Shown: positions 1 through 8,535, counted from the first letter of the stretch. The stretch is DNA of 64,000 nt from Candidatus Izimoplasma sp. ZiA1 (GCA_002285055.1 NQYJ01000009.1:1-64000); one strand, 5' to 3'. Notes: generated from the sequence alone by a model not told the origin. A program made the numbers and translations.

Positions 1-1
1 A

Positions 2-868
2 GTAGAAGAAAACATTTTATATTTGAATATTATTTTAGTAATTATCTACTTGATATCTATTGCTGTTTTAGTTTATTCAAACAAAAGAAGTAGTGATCAT
101 ATTAATAATGATTTAAATAAAGTATTAAACTTAATCGACAAGAATAATTATTTAGACTCAAGTTTTAATTATTATGAGTTTGATCATATCTATAATGTGG
201 TTTTTAGTTATCTAGAAAATATTGATTTACTAACAGAACAAAAAGAAATGAATATGAAAGGATTAGCTCATGATGTAAAAACACCACTGACAATTATCTA
301 TTCATATTTTGATAAAGTAATCAAAAATAAAGAAGTAACTTTAAAAGATGCTAAAACATCTTTTAAAGCAGCTGGAGTTATTAATGAACTGTTAAATGAT
401 TTAATTGATAATAACTATAAAAAGAATTTTAAGGAAATTAATATATCATTACTTTTAAAAGAAAAAGTAAATGAGTTTTCAAGTGTTCTAGAATCAAAAA
501 GCATTAGTGTTGAAATTGATATTGAGAAGGATATCCATGTTTTATGGAATGAAAAAGACTTTTCTAGAGTAATTGATAATATTGCATCTAATGTTTTTCA
601 TTATTCAAAAATAAACTCTAAGTTCTTAATTAAAGCACAAAAAGATAAAAAAATTAATCTGACTTTTACTTCAGAACCTAACACAATTAATGATGTGGAC
701 ATAGATAAATTATTTAATAAAGGATTTAGACAAAATACGGATTTAAAGCTAAACTCATATGGAAAAGGTCTTGGTCTTTATATATGTAAATTATTGTTGG
801 TGCCAGTTGATGGCTCTATAAGCGCACAAATCAAAGATGCAAATATTGTTTTTAATATTTGCATCTAG
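2..868 (+). CDS. Sensor histidine kinase, 5'-truncated by the window edge
   Basis: Membrane-bound sensor kinase of a two-component system. The frame is open from base 2 to the window edge; the first possible in-window start is a TTG at 23, so the true start probably lies upstream. A hydrophobic segment covers about the first 20 codons after the TTG. The H-box reads LAHDVKTPLTII, with the phospho-accepting His codon near base 269; the N-box is DNIASNVFHYSK and the G-box GKGLGLYICKLL, so dimerisation and ATPase domains are complete. The short sensor part resembles VanS/BceS-type kinases. A response regulator would be expected just upstream, outside the window. Two small SHOCT membrane proteins follow on the same strand. 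Confidence 0.9.
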   Translation, partial: VEENILYLNIILVIIYLISIAVLVYSNKRSSDHINNDLNKVLNLIDKNNYLDSSFNYYEFDHIYNVVFSYLENIDLLTEQKEMNMKGLAHDVKTPLTIIYSYFDKVIKNKEVTLKDAKTSFKAAGVINELLNDLIDNNYKKNFKEINISLLLKEKVNEFSSVLESKSISVEIDIEKDIHVLWNEKDFSRVIDNIASNVFHYSKINSKFLIKAQKDKKINLTFTSEPNTINDVDIDKLFNKGFRQNTDLKLNSYGKGLGLYICKLLLVPVDGSISAQIKDANIVFNICI

Positions 869-918
869 CTTCATATTTCTTTAATATTTGAGGAGTAGAC
901 TATTAGTGGGTGGTAAAG

Positions 919-1239
919 ATGAAAAATAAAAAAACAGTATTTATTATATTATTAGGATTTACAGTAACTTATTTCTTAGTTTCATATTTTATTGATAGAT
1001 CAAGATACACTTTTATGATGTATCATCATAACTATAGTACAATATCTTCCCCTTTATACTATATTAATGGTTTTATTCTCTTTGTTGGACTTACTTCTTT
1101 ATTAATTGTTGTTATGCTTTCATTTGATAAATCAAATAATAAACTAGGTAACTTTAAAGCTATATTAGATGAAAGATTAGCAGCTGGAGAGATTACTATT
1201 GATGAGTATAACGATATTATGAATAGTATCAATAAATAA
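919..1239 (+). CDS. Small membrane protein with C-terminal SHOCT motif
   Basis: A 106-residue protein with two predicted membrane segments (about residues 6-24 and 48-70) and a C-terminal SHOCT-like helix pair, LDERLAAGEITIDEYNDIM. SHOCT motifs usually end short membrane or oligomerising proteins; no specific activity is known. I chose ATG 919 because GGTGG lies a few bases upstream; an in-frame GTG at 910 is possible. It lies 50 bases after the histidine kinase and 36 before a second SHOCT protein, so the three are likely co-transcribed. Confidence 0.75.
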   Translation: MKNKKTVFIILLGFTVTYFLVSYFIDRSRYTFMMYHHNYSTISSPLYYINGFILFVGLTSLLIVVMLSFDKSNNKLGNFKAILDERLAAGEITIDEYNDIMNSINK

Positions 1240-1275
1240 GACTAGGTTAATAGTAAAAAGAAAGTAGGTGGTTTT

Positions 1276-1455
1276 ATGATGGTTTTATGGTTAGTGATAA
1301 TTGGTGTATTAGTCTATTATCTTATCAATGGCAGCTTTGAGATCGGAAGTTTTAAAAAGAGTAATGCCTTAGATAAACTTAATGAGCGATTGGCTAAAGG
1401 TGAAATATCAATCGAAGAATATAAAAAAATAAAAACTACCCTAAAGGAGAGTTAA
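1276..1455 (+). CDS. Tiny SHOCT-domain membrane protein
   Basis: A 59-residue protein: one N-terminal membrane helix (MMVLWLVIIGVLVYYLI), a short basic linker, then a SHOCT motif, LNERLAKGEISIEEYKKI, closely matching the end of the protein just upstream. An AGGTGG box precedes ATG 1276. The stop TAA (1453-1455) is one base before the next start codon at 1457, which indicates coupled translation. It looks like a shortened duplicate of the 919-1239 gene that kept the anchor and SHOCT but lost one membrane segment. Function unknown. Confidence 0.75.
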   Translation: MMVLWLVIIGVLVYYLINGSFEIGSFKKSNALDKLNERLAKGEISIEEYKKIKTTLKES

Positions 1456-1456
1456 T

Positions 1457-1849
1457 ATGAATGTTTTAAAGTATTTATTAGTAGTTGTATCAGGTGCAGG
1501 TTTTTCGCTTGGTGTTGATAAACTTGTTGAAGCCGATGTTAATGTTGATAATTATCAATATGAGGATGGATACAATTATCAAGGTGGATATGGACATTGT
1601 TTTGAAGATGAACTGTTTTTAGATCACATGCTTAGTAATCTTAGTCCAGAGGATAAAATCCTAGTTGACGCTAAAATCAGCGATTTATCAATGACTTATA
1701 ATACAACAATAGAAGATGTTATAAGAGATTATGATTTACATTACGCTTTTATGAATGACTTGATGAATTATATGGATGAATCTAATATTGATTACCATAA
1801 TCATGAGTATGATGATCAGCAAAATAATCATCACCGCAGAATGCATTAA
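1457..1849 (+). CDS. Exported or anchored acidic protein with His-rich tail
   Basis: 130 residues, not recognised. It opens with a hydrophobic stretch (LKYLLVVVSGAGFSLGV) that could be a signal peptide or anchor, followed by a Tyr/Gly/Asp-rich segment, an acidic helical middle, and a C-terminus rich in His, Asp and Asn (YHNHEYDDQQNNHHRRMH) that could bind a metal. AAGGAG at 1444-1449 supports ATG 1457. Position directly after the kinase and SHOCT genes suggests a role in the same envelope response, but that is inference. A hairpin terminator follows. Confidence 0.6.
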   Translation: MNVLKYLLVVVSGAGFSLGVDKLVEADVNVDNYQYEDGYNYQGGYGHCFEDELFLDHMLSNLSPEDKILVDAKISDLSMTYNTTIEDVIRDYDLHYAFMNDLMNYMDESNIDYHNHEYDDQQNNHHRRMH

Positions 1850-1874
1850 AAAGACTTCTTTGAAGTCTTTTTTA
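1848..1874 (+). terminator. Rho-independent terminator after the kinase/SHOCT cluster
   Basis: AAAGACTTC (1850-1858) pairs with GAAGTCTTT (1862-1870) over a 3-base loop and runs into T residues. It closes the first transcription unit. Confidence 0.85.
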
Positions 1875-1932
1875 TTTTCTACATATTTCCTTAACATTTA
1901 ATTGATATATTACATTAGAACGGAGTGATTAT

Positions 1933-2469
1933 ATGAAAAAATTTATAGTTTTATTTGCTTTAGTATTAAGTGTTTTAACTCTAGCTGCATGTACAAATGA
2001 AGAAAACGAATTAGAAGCAGTTGGATTAAATGGATTAACAGGTAAAGAGATATTAAATGGAGTTGCTGATGGAAGTATTGACATTGAAGGATTTGGTTTA
2101 TCAGTTTATGATGATGAATTAATTGTAATCATTGATGGCGATAGAATTCCAGTTGCCATGCCAAAAGATGAATTTTATTTATCAGTTGCGCCATATATAA
2201 ATATGACACATGAGTGTCTATATCATAGTGCTACAGGATGCCGAGGAGAGTTAAAAAGTGAAACAGTTTTTGTTGAATTTGTTAAGGATGATGGAACTGT
2301 ATTAATTTCTAAGGAAATGAGCACAATGTCAAATGGCTTCATTGATTTTTGGTTACCAAGAGATATAGAAGGTACAATGACTATAACTCAAGGTGAACTT
2401 AGTGTTTCTAAAGTAATTTCAACAGTTAAGGGTGAAGCTACTTGCGAGACTACGATGCGATTATCATAG
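1933..2469 (+). CDS. Lipoprotein of unknown function
   Basis: 178 residues with a type II signal peptide: MKKF, a hydrophobic core, and lipobox LAAC with the lipidated Cys at residue 20, so it should be anchored on the outer face of the membrane. The mature part is acidic and beta-rich, with a Cys pair (around residues 95-103, HECLYHSATGCR) and another Cys near the C-terminus. No family recognised. CGGAG precedes the ATG. It stands alone between a terminator and two hairpins. Confidence 0.8.
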   Translation: MKKFIVLFALVLSVLTLAACTNEENELEAVGLNGLTGKEILNGVADGSIDIEGFGLSVYDDELIVIIDGDRIPVAMPKDEFYLSVAPYINMTHECLYHSATGCRGELKSETVFVEFVKDDGTVLISKEMSTMSNGFIDFWLPRDIEGTMTITQGELSVSKVISTVKGEATCETTMRLS

Positions 2470-2529
2470 ACTTTAGTAAGTAGTCTAGTATTAAATTCAA
2501 AAAGAAGAGTTTTAAAGTAAGAAACTCTT
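2467..2529 (+). other. Two hairpins between lipoprotein and BFD-like gene
   Basis: TAGACT (2467-2472) pairs with AGTCTA (2482-2487), starting in the lipoprotein stop codon. AAGAGTTT (2505-2512) pairs with AAACTCTT (2522-2529) just before the AGAAAGG ribosome site of the next gene. Neither has a proper T-run, so they are weak terminators at best; the second could affect translation start of the ferredoxin gene. Confidence 0.4.
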
Positions 2530-2544
2530 TAGAAAGGATAAAAT

Positions 2545-2721
2545 ATGGAAGATAAAGTAATTTGTTGTTGTCATAATGTTAAACTTTCTGATATTGAAAA
2601 TAATATCAAGGATGGAGTAAAAACATTTGAGGAACTTCAAGAAAAAACAAATATTGGAACAGATTGTCCACCTTGTAAAGATTCAAGTGAAAAACTATTT
2701 AATAGTTTATTAATCAAATAG
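2545..2721 (+). CDS. Free-standing BFD-like [2Fe-2S] protein
   Basis: 58 residues with the cysteine layout of bacterioferritin-associated ferredoxin domains: VICCCHNV near the start (Cys 7 and 9 as the CxC pair), GVKTFEEL in the middle and DCPPC (Cys 41 and 44) near the end. Such domains bind a [2Fe-2S] cluster; as a separate protein they usually release iron from bacterioferritin, and as a C-terminal domain they occur in GlpA-like dehydrogenases. A fused copy of the same domain ends the 20392-22155 gene here. AAAGG at 2534-2538 precedes the ATG. No ferritin is nearby, so its partner is unknown. Confidence 0.75.
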   Translation: MEDKVICCCHNVKLSDIENNIKDGVKTFEELQEKTNIGTDCPPCKDSSEKLFNSLLIK

Positions 2722-2769
2722 TTGATATACCGTAGATTAAGTCTTAAAGTTTATCATCGAAATTAGTTA

Positions 2770-2825
2770 ATACCACAAACTTTATTATATTATTTTAATA
2801 TCTATAAAATTTGTGGTATTTTTAT
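2770..2825 (+). terminator. Terminator after BFD-like gene
   Basis: ATACCACAAA (2770-2779) pairs with TTTGTGGTAT (2810-2819), followed by a T-rich tail. The loop is long (30 bases) and AT-rich, so efficiency is uncertain. Confidence 0.6.
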
Positions 2826-2895
2826 ATTATAAATAAATAACATTTACTCTTCAAATATTATTACTATAGTTTTTTAATTAAATAGGAGGGATTTT

Positions 2896-4143
2896 ATGGA
2901 AAAAATTACATTGAAAGAGTTAGCTGTACCTTTAATTAAAGCTATCGACAGTTTCAATTATTTACTTAAATCTCATCATCGTAGAACTGCAGTAATATCG
3001 TATTTTATTGCCAAGGAAATGAAACTATCAGAAGAGGAAATGACAAATTTAGTTATTTCAGCTGCATTACATGATATAGGTGCTTTATCAGTTCAGGAAA
3101 GAGATACTCTTATAAAAGAAGATGTTGATAACCCAAAACCACATTGTTTGATGGGGTATAAAATGTTATCAAGCTTTAAACTTTTTGAAAAGATAAGTCA
3201 AATCATTAAACATCATCATATAAAATATGAGGAATTAGATAACTATGATGATGAAATTTTAATCCAGAGTCACATTATTCATTTTGCTGATCGAATTGAT
3301 ATAATGATATCTCCGGATTTTTTTATTCTTGATCAAAAAGAATCGATTACTAAGAAGATGACAGATAAAACTGGTACTATTTTTAACCCTATTGTATTAG
3401 AAGCTTTTTTAAAAGCTTCTAAACCAGACATTTTTTGGATAAATATTAACAATATGACTTTGGAACAACTTTTTAATAAAATATCATTTAATATGAATTA
3501 CCAGATGACATTAGAAAATGTTGTAGTCTTTGCTCAAACAATATCACGTATTGTTGATTACCGAAGTCAGTATACATCAACTCATTCATATACTGTGGCT
3601 CATTTAGCATATCATATTGCGAAAATATTAGAACTGCCACAAGAGGAATGTGTGAAATTATTAGTTGCTGGTTACTTTCATGATATTGGCAAAATAGGTA
3701 TTGATCCGGGAATTATTGAAAAGAAAGGTCCTTTAACAAGTTCAGAATTTAATATAATGAAACTTCATAGTTATTATTCTAAGCAAATCTTGTTGGAATT
3801 AAGTTCGTCTCACTGGTTTGAAGATATAATAAAGTGGACTTCACAACATCATGAAAAAATAGACGGCAGTGGTTACCCATACGCAATCGAAAAAGAGGAT
3901 TTTGATTTAGGTACTAAGATTTTGGCATATTCAGATATTCTATCCGCACTTATGGAAGAAAGACCATATCGTAGAAAATTAAACATTGATGAAGCATTTA
4001 ACATTATAGATAAAGAACTTGCTCATAAAATAGATGAATTAATTTATGATTTGCTTATAAGCAAAAAAGATGAAATTGAACAGGTTTATCAACAATGTAG
4101 GAAAGATGCCGAACATTTTTACGAAGCACAGGCTAATATATAA
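2896..4143 (+). CDS. Tandem HD / HD-GYP protein, probable c-di-GMP phosphodiesterase
   Basis: 415 residues with two HD-superfamily domains and no membrane segment. The first (about 20-170) has HHRR, the paired HD in ALHDIGAL (His59-Asp60) and HHHIKYEEL. The second (about 215-390) is an HD-GYP domain: THSYTVAHL, FHDIGKIGIDPGII and HHEKIDGSGYP. HD-GYP domains hydrolyse cyclic di-GMP to GMP using a two- or three-metal centre. The GGDEF cyclase at 34090 could supply the substrate. TAGGAGGG before ATG 2896 is a strong ribosome site and a terminator follows, so it is a single-gene unit. The first HD domain lacks the GYP part and may be regulatory. Confidence 0.85.
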   Translation: MEKITLKELAVPLIKAIDSFNYLLKSHHRRTAVISYFIAKEMKLSEEEMTNLVISAALHDIGALSVQERDTLIKEDVDNPKPHCLMGYKMLSSFKLFEKISQIIKHHHIKYEELDNYDDEILIQSHIIHFADRIDIMISPDFFILDQKESITKKMTDKTGTIFNPIVLEAFLKASKPDIFWININNMTLEQLFNKISFNMNYQMTLENVVVFAQTISRIVDYRSQYTSTHSYTVAHLAYHIAKILELPQEECVKLLVAGYFHDIGKIGIDPGIIEKKGPLTSSEFNIMKLHSYYSKQILLELSSSHWFEDIIKWTSQHHEKIDGSGYPYAIEKEDFDLGTKILAYSDILSALMEERPYRRKLNIDEAFNIIDKELAHKIDELIYDLLISKKDEIEQVYQQCRKDAEHFYEAQANI

Positions 4144-4148
4144 TATAT

Positions 4149-4184
4149 AAAAGTGAAATAGAAATATTTCACTTTTATTTTTTT
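4149..4184 (+). terminator. Terminator after HD-GYP gene
   Basis: AAAAGTGAAAT (4149-4159) pairs with ATTTCACTTTT (4166-4176) over a 6-base loop and continues into T residues. Confidence 0.85.
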
Positions 4185-4249
4185 ATCGTATTTAATGAGA
4201 GTCTTTTTTATATGATATAATATAGATAAGACATAACTGGGAGTATCAT

Positions 4250-4696
4250 ATGAAAAAATATTTTATTAATTTATACACCATCGTAACCGGAGTATTTTTA
4301 TTAGTTTTTATCGGATATAAGGAAAATGTAACATTTGTTGGTAGTACAAGTTTTATGTTTTATTTTATAGCTGTTGTTTTATTTGTAATCACACTCTTTA
4401 CTATTATTGAAATCTTATATACAAAGAGAGATGATTTTAGTCGAATTAAAGTCTTTTTATTAGTCATATCATTTGCTTTGTTTGTTCGGATATTTATCGA
4501 CTTGAGTAGTCATGAAGTAGAAGTTATTTTCTCAATAGTATTTATATCTGGCTTTTCTTATCTAACTAGTTATAATAATGAGACTGTATTAAAACTATCA
4601 AAAACAAGACAAACTGTAATTATATTTTTATTCCTATTAGCAATTGAAATATCATCGCTACTACTAAGTTATATTAATTTAGCTAACGAAATGTAA
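4250..4696 (+). CDS. Small four-helix membrane protein
   Basis: 148 residues with four predicted membrane spans (about 5-22, 30-52, 65-85, 120-142) and short loops. No family recognised and no catalytic motif visible. A TATAAT-like box lies about 30 bases upstream (ATATAATATAG) and GGGAG precedes the ATG. It is a single-gene unit closed by a hairpin terminator. Confidence 0.65.
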   Translation: MKKYFINLYTIVTGVFLLVFIGYKENVTFVGSTSFMFYFIAVVLFVITLFTIIEILYTKRDDFSRIKVFLLVISFALFVRIFIDLSSHEVEVIFSIVFISGFSYLTSYNNETVLKLSKTRQTVIIFLFLLAIEISSLLLSYINLANEM

Positions 4697-4720
4697 AGAG
4701 CCTTTTTAAGGCTTTTTTTA
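4697..4720 (+). terminator. Terminator after small membrane protein
   Basis: AGCCTT (4699-4704) pairs with AAGGCT (4708-4713) over 3 T residues, then a run of seven T. Confidence 0.85.
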
Positions 4721-4756
4721 TGTTTTTTACTTAATGTTTATTTATAATTTTTATGT

Positions 4757-4818
4757 TATAATACAATTAAGAAATGTAGGGACTTTTTTCTTTGTCCTTA
4801 GTGGGACTTTTTTTATTA
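4757..4818 (+). promoter_or_regulatory. Promoter followed by competing hairpins (possible attenuator)
   Basis: A TATAAT box (4757-4762) sits in an AT-rich promoter with a poor -35. Just downstream, GGGAC (4779-4783), GTCCT (4794-4798) and GGGAC (4803-4807) follow each other; the last is followed by seven T. The middle segment can pair with the first (antiterminator-like) or with the third, giving GTCCT-TAGT-GGGAC-T7, a short terminator. This lies wholly between the promoter and the surface-protein gene at 4864. Confidence 0.4.
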
Positions 4819-4863
4819 AGTTTTTTATGATTACAAATCATGCTGAAGGTTAAGGTGAATCAA

Positions 4864-7800
4864 ATGAAAAAAAGAGTATTGTTATTTTTGTTAGTAGTTT
4901 CTAGTTTTTGTGTATTGATCATTAAACATGATGTTTATGCTGCAGAAGATATTGAATATGAATATGTAGAAATTGGTGGAGATGAGGCTTTTGCTATTTC
5001 AACAGATGGAGAATTTTATGTCTGGGGATCAAGTGTAAACATTAAGTTAATTGATGGCACTATTGTTGATGGTGAGTATCCTACTGAAGTTACAGAAGCT
5101 TTTGTTATTGGTGAGTTTGAAACAATTATTCAAGTTTCAATTGGTTCAGGTAGTAATGGAGTTTTAACTAGTCTTGGTAGAGTAATTACCTATGGTAGTA
5201 ATAGTTATGGTCAACTTGGAGATGGAACTAATGATGAACAGCAAATACCAGTTGATATTACTCCTAATTTCGCTTTAAATCCTACTGAAAAAATAATTAA
5301 AATTAAGATGGATTCAGGTCATTCTTTAGCAATTACTAATGAAGGAAGGTTATTTACTTGGGGTCGTGCAACTCAAGGTGAACTTGGTGATGTAACTTTT
5401 GAAAACAGATCATTGCCAGTTAATGTTGATTCACACTTTAATTTAAATCCCGGTGAAAAAATATTAAATGGAGCTTTTGGCTCACAACATATAATTGTTT
5501 ATACAAGTGATAATCGAGTTTTCTCTGCAGGTATAAATTCAGACGGTTCACTTGGTACAGGAGTTTTTGGTCCTGTTGGGTATGAACCTAATGACATTAC
5601 TTCTAATTTTAGTTTTGCGCCATTAGATACAATTATAGATGTATCTGCTGCGTACACTCATTCCGCTATATTAACTGCTGGAGGGGATTTGTTTACCTGG
5701 GGGAGAAACACTTATGGAGTTATTGGTGATGGTACTAGTTACAATCGAGCAACTCCAGTAAATATTACTTCAGGATTTGGATTAGCACCCACAGAAAAAA
5801 TAATTAGTACTGATGTTAGCTCGTTTTTTGCAAGTGCCTTAACTAGTGAGGGAAGAGTTTTTACTTGGGGAAATGATTATTATGGTGCCCTTGGAACTGG
5901 AGTTGATATATATGGTTCTAATTCTCCACTTGATATCACTTCTAATTTTAGTTTAGATCCTGGAGATAAAATTATAAGTATGGATACAGGTTATAGAAAT
6001 ATAATTACTAGTACTACAGATAATAAATATTTTATCTGGGGTTATGGTCCATATATGATTACAAATATCACAGAAAGTGAAGTGTATACACCAAAGGAAT
6101 TTTTTGGTCCAGATTACATAGCACCAGTTATCACAGCATCAGATGAGTCAATGCTAACTGAAGATAACAGTAGCTTTGTTCCAAATGGTACAGCACTTGA
6201 TAATCAAGATGGTGATATTACATCAAACTTGGTTATTACATACTTTTTAGAAGATGGAGTAACAAGTGTTTCAAACTTAACTAGTGCTCGTGATATTTTA
6301 TACAACGGGGATAAAATAGTTGTTAAATATAATGTTGAAGATGCTTATGAAAATCAAGCTACAGAAGTAGTAACTACAATTACTCCAGTAGACAACACAT
6401 TACCAGTTTTATATTTACAAGGTGATAGTGTAATTAATTTAGATATTGATCAAGCATATCACGAAATGGATGCCCAGTTCGCTGATAATGTTGATGGGTA
6501 TGGGTACGCTACAGTTGGTGGTGAGGTTGTTGATGTGACTACAGCTGGGACATACATTGTTGAGTATACTTATATAGATACAGGTGGTAACTCTGCATTA
6601 CCAGTGACTAGAACTGTTAATGTTGTCGATAATGAAGATCCAGTAATATCCTTAAATTCTAATGAAACAATTTATTTTGAATATAACGATTTATATATAG
6701 AATATGGAGCTACATATAATGATAATGCTGATGGAACTGGTGATGCTCTTGTTATTGCTAATAATGTGGATACTTCAATTTTAGGAACATATACAGTTAC
6801 ATATTCATTTACTGATACAAGTGGGAATACCGGCACAAAAAACCGAACAGTTATTGTTGGGGATTGGGCATCTCCAGTTTTAACATTAACTGGTGATGCT
6901 ACGGTTTATGTTGAGTATGGAACTATTTATGAGGATTTAGGAGCAACTTATACTGATAATTATGATTCACCTGGTGATGCTACCTTATATGGATCAGTAG
7001 TAGATACATCTACTATTGGAACTTATTATTTAGGTTATGAATATACAGATTCAAATAACAATATAGGTTTTGATGTGTATCGAACAATAATTGTAAGAGA
7101 TACAACTAAACCTGTTATAACACTTGCTGGACTTTCTAATATTACTATTGAAGCAGGGAGTACATATTATGATGCAGGAGCTTTATATGAAGATAATTAC
7201 GAAGGTGTTGGAGTAGCTACGGTTATTAGTAATAACCTTGATACATCATTGATTGGTTCATATGAAATTAGTTATTCTTATACAGACGAGTTTGGAAATG
7301 TAGCACTCGCAGTTACAAGAACAATAACTGTTGAGGATACAACAATTCCAGTTATTGAACTATTTGGACCATCAACAGTTGAAGTTAATTATAATAAAAC
7401 ATTCACTGATGCAGGGGCAAGAGTAGTAGATAATAATGATAAATTTGGTATTGTAGTAGTAAGTGGTGATACAGTTGACACATCAAAACTTGGTTCATAT
7501 ACAATTAAATATAACTATACTGATACTTCAGGAAATGTTGCATTAGAAGTACTTAAAACAGTTAATGTGGTAGATAATGAAAAACCTGTTGTTACCTTAA
7601 ATGGTGATAGTTTAATCTATGTTGAACTAGGAACTGAGTATAATGAACTAGGAGCTATTTTTTCTGATAATTATGATGGTAGTGAAGGCGATATCATAAT
7701 TGGAGGAGATGATGTCCTTAGTGATGTATATGGAACTTATGTAGTTACATATACATCAACAGATTCAAACGGGAATACATCACAAGTAGTTTCAAGATCT

Positions 7801-8178
7801 GTCTTTGTAAGAGATACACAAGCACCTATAATTGAAGGTGTTAATAATGATGATGTTTTAGAAAGTGGATCAAGACTCGCAGTAACTTATAACGAGGGAA
7901 CAGCAACCTTGAATGGAGTTTCATATTTAAGTGGACAAACAATCAATTCACCTGGAGATTATGAATTAGTAGTTGTTGATGAATATGGTAATACTTCAAC
8001 CGTATGTTTTTGTATAGAAGAAGACAACATTATTATAGTTATTATAATTATCATCGCTGTTATAATAGTGTTGTTAGTTGTTGGACTAGTTGTATTCTTT
8101 AAACTTAGAAATAGAAGACTTGATAAAACTGACGAAACTAAACAAAAAGAAAATACAGACGAAGTAGTTGAAGAATAA
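4864..8178 (+). CDS. Membrane-anchored surface protein: RCC1 propeller plus DUF5011-type Ig-like repeats
   Basis: 1104 residues. A signal peptide (MKKRVLLFLLVVSSFCVL...VYA) is followed by seven RCC1-type blades (about residues 25-415) marked by FTWG or equivalent and YGxLGDG-like turns, enough to close one beta-propeller. Then come about seven Ig-like repeats of roughly 75-80 residues, each starting PVI or PVL and containing GA-Y-DN--G and GTY--TY-YTD--GN (DUF5011/Cry22-like), an Ig-like remnant, one membrane helix (IIVIIIIIAVIIVLLVVGLVVFF) and a charged cytoplasmic tail. No LPXTG motif, so anchoring is by the helix. I chose ATG 4864 over ATG 4840 because AAGGTG (4852-4857) is correctly spaced. 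Likely binds ligands or surfaces outside the cell. Confidence 0.85.
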   Translation: MKKRVLLFLLVVSSFCVLIIKHDVYAAEDIEYEYVEIGGDEAFAISTDGEFYVWGSSVNIKLIDGTIVDGEYPTEVTEAFVIGEFETIIQVSIGSGSNGVLTSLGRVITYGSNSYGQLGDGTNDEQQIPVDITPNFALNPTEKIIKIKMDSGHSLAITNEGRLFTWGRATQGELGDVTFENRSLPVNVDSHFNLNPGEKILNGAFGSQHIIVYTSDNRVFSAGINSDGSLGTGVFGPVGYEPNDITSNFSFAPLDTIIDVSAAYTHSAILTAGGDLFTWGRNTYGVIGDGTSYNRATPVNITSGFGLAPTEKIISTDVSSFFASALTSEGRVFTWGNDYYGALGTGVDIYGSNSPLDITSNFSLDPGDKIISMDTGYRNIITSTTDNKYFIWGYGPYMITNITESEVYTPKEFFGPDYIAPVITASDESMLTEDNSSFVPNGTALDNQDGDITSNLVITYFLEDGVTSVSNLTSARDILYNGDKIVVKYNVEDAYENQATEVVTTITPVDNTLPVLYLQGDSVINLDIDQAYHEMDAQFADNVDGYGYATVGGEVVDVTTAGTYIVEYTYIDTGGNSALPVTRTVNVVDNEDPVISLNSNETIYFEYNDLYIEYGATYNDNADGTGDALVIANNVDTSILGTYTVTYSFTDTSGNTGTKNRTVIVGDWASPVLTLTGDATVYVEYGTIYEDLGATYTDNYDSPGDATLYGSVVDTSTIGTYYLGYEYTDSNNNIGFDVYRTIIVRDTTKPVITLAGLSNITIEAGSTYYDAGALYEDNYEGVGVATVISNNLDTSLIGSYEISYSYTDEFGNVALAVTRTITVEDTTIPVIELFGPSTVEVNYNKTFTDAGARVVDNNDKFGIVVVSGDTVDTSKLGSYTIKYNYTDTSGNVALEVLKTVNVVDNEKPVVTLNGDSLIYVELGTEYNELGAIFSDNYDGSEGDIIIGGDDVLSDVYGTYVVTYTSTDSNGNTSQVVSRSVFVRDTQAPIIEGVNNDDVLESGSRLAVTYNEGTATLNGVSYLSGQTINSPGDYELVVVDEYGNTSTVCFCIEEDNIIIVIIIIIAVIIVLLVVGLVVFFKLRNRRLDKTDETKQKENTDEVVEE

Positions 8179-8382
8179 AAAATACATATTTTAAAGGATT
8201 TCCGTTAGCTAAAACTTATTGTATATCAGAAATAAATAGGTTTTTTGAAGTAATTAAGGGCTTTTAGTAATAAATCTCTTTTATTTAATAGAAAATAAGT
8301 TATAATATAGATACAGTTGGTAAGTAAAAAAAGGTAAATACTTCAGAATTACAACTAAAAGTACTTTATTTACAATTATTAT

Positions 8383-8431
8383 TGAAAATAGAGCATATAA
8401 GTCTTGCATTTCTGAAAATAGAGTGTATACT
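8383..8431 (+). promoter_or_regulatory. Cold-shock gene promoter with overlapping direct repeat
   Basis: TTGCAT (8404-8409), 16 bases, TATACT (8426-8431): a good promoter giving a leader of about 100 bases before the cold-shock gene. A 16-base repeat TGAAAATAGAG-YR-TATA occurs at 8383-8398 and 8413-8428, start to start exactly 30 bases, with the second copy covering the spacer and most of the -10. The rest of 8179-8380 is AT-rich with a TATAAT-like box near 8302 and no ORF; I see no clear terminator for the surface-protein gene. Confidence 0.55.
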
Positions 8432-8535
8432 AGTGTAGATGATATATAAATGTTAAATAAAATTAGATAACGGAGTTACCTTTAATTTTTATTAGGCAAT
8501 TGTAAAATCAAATAATTAAAATGGAGGTAATACAC

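Noticed and set aside
4864..8178. Sortase-anchored protein
   Set aside because: No LPXTG-like motif before the C-terminal hydrophobic helix, and the tail after it is long and charged, as in a plain membrane anchor.
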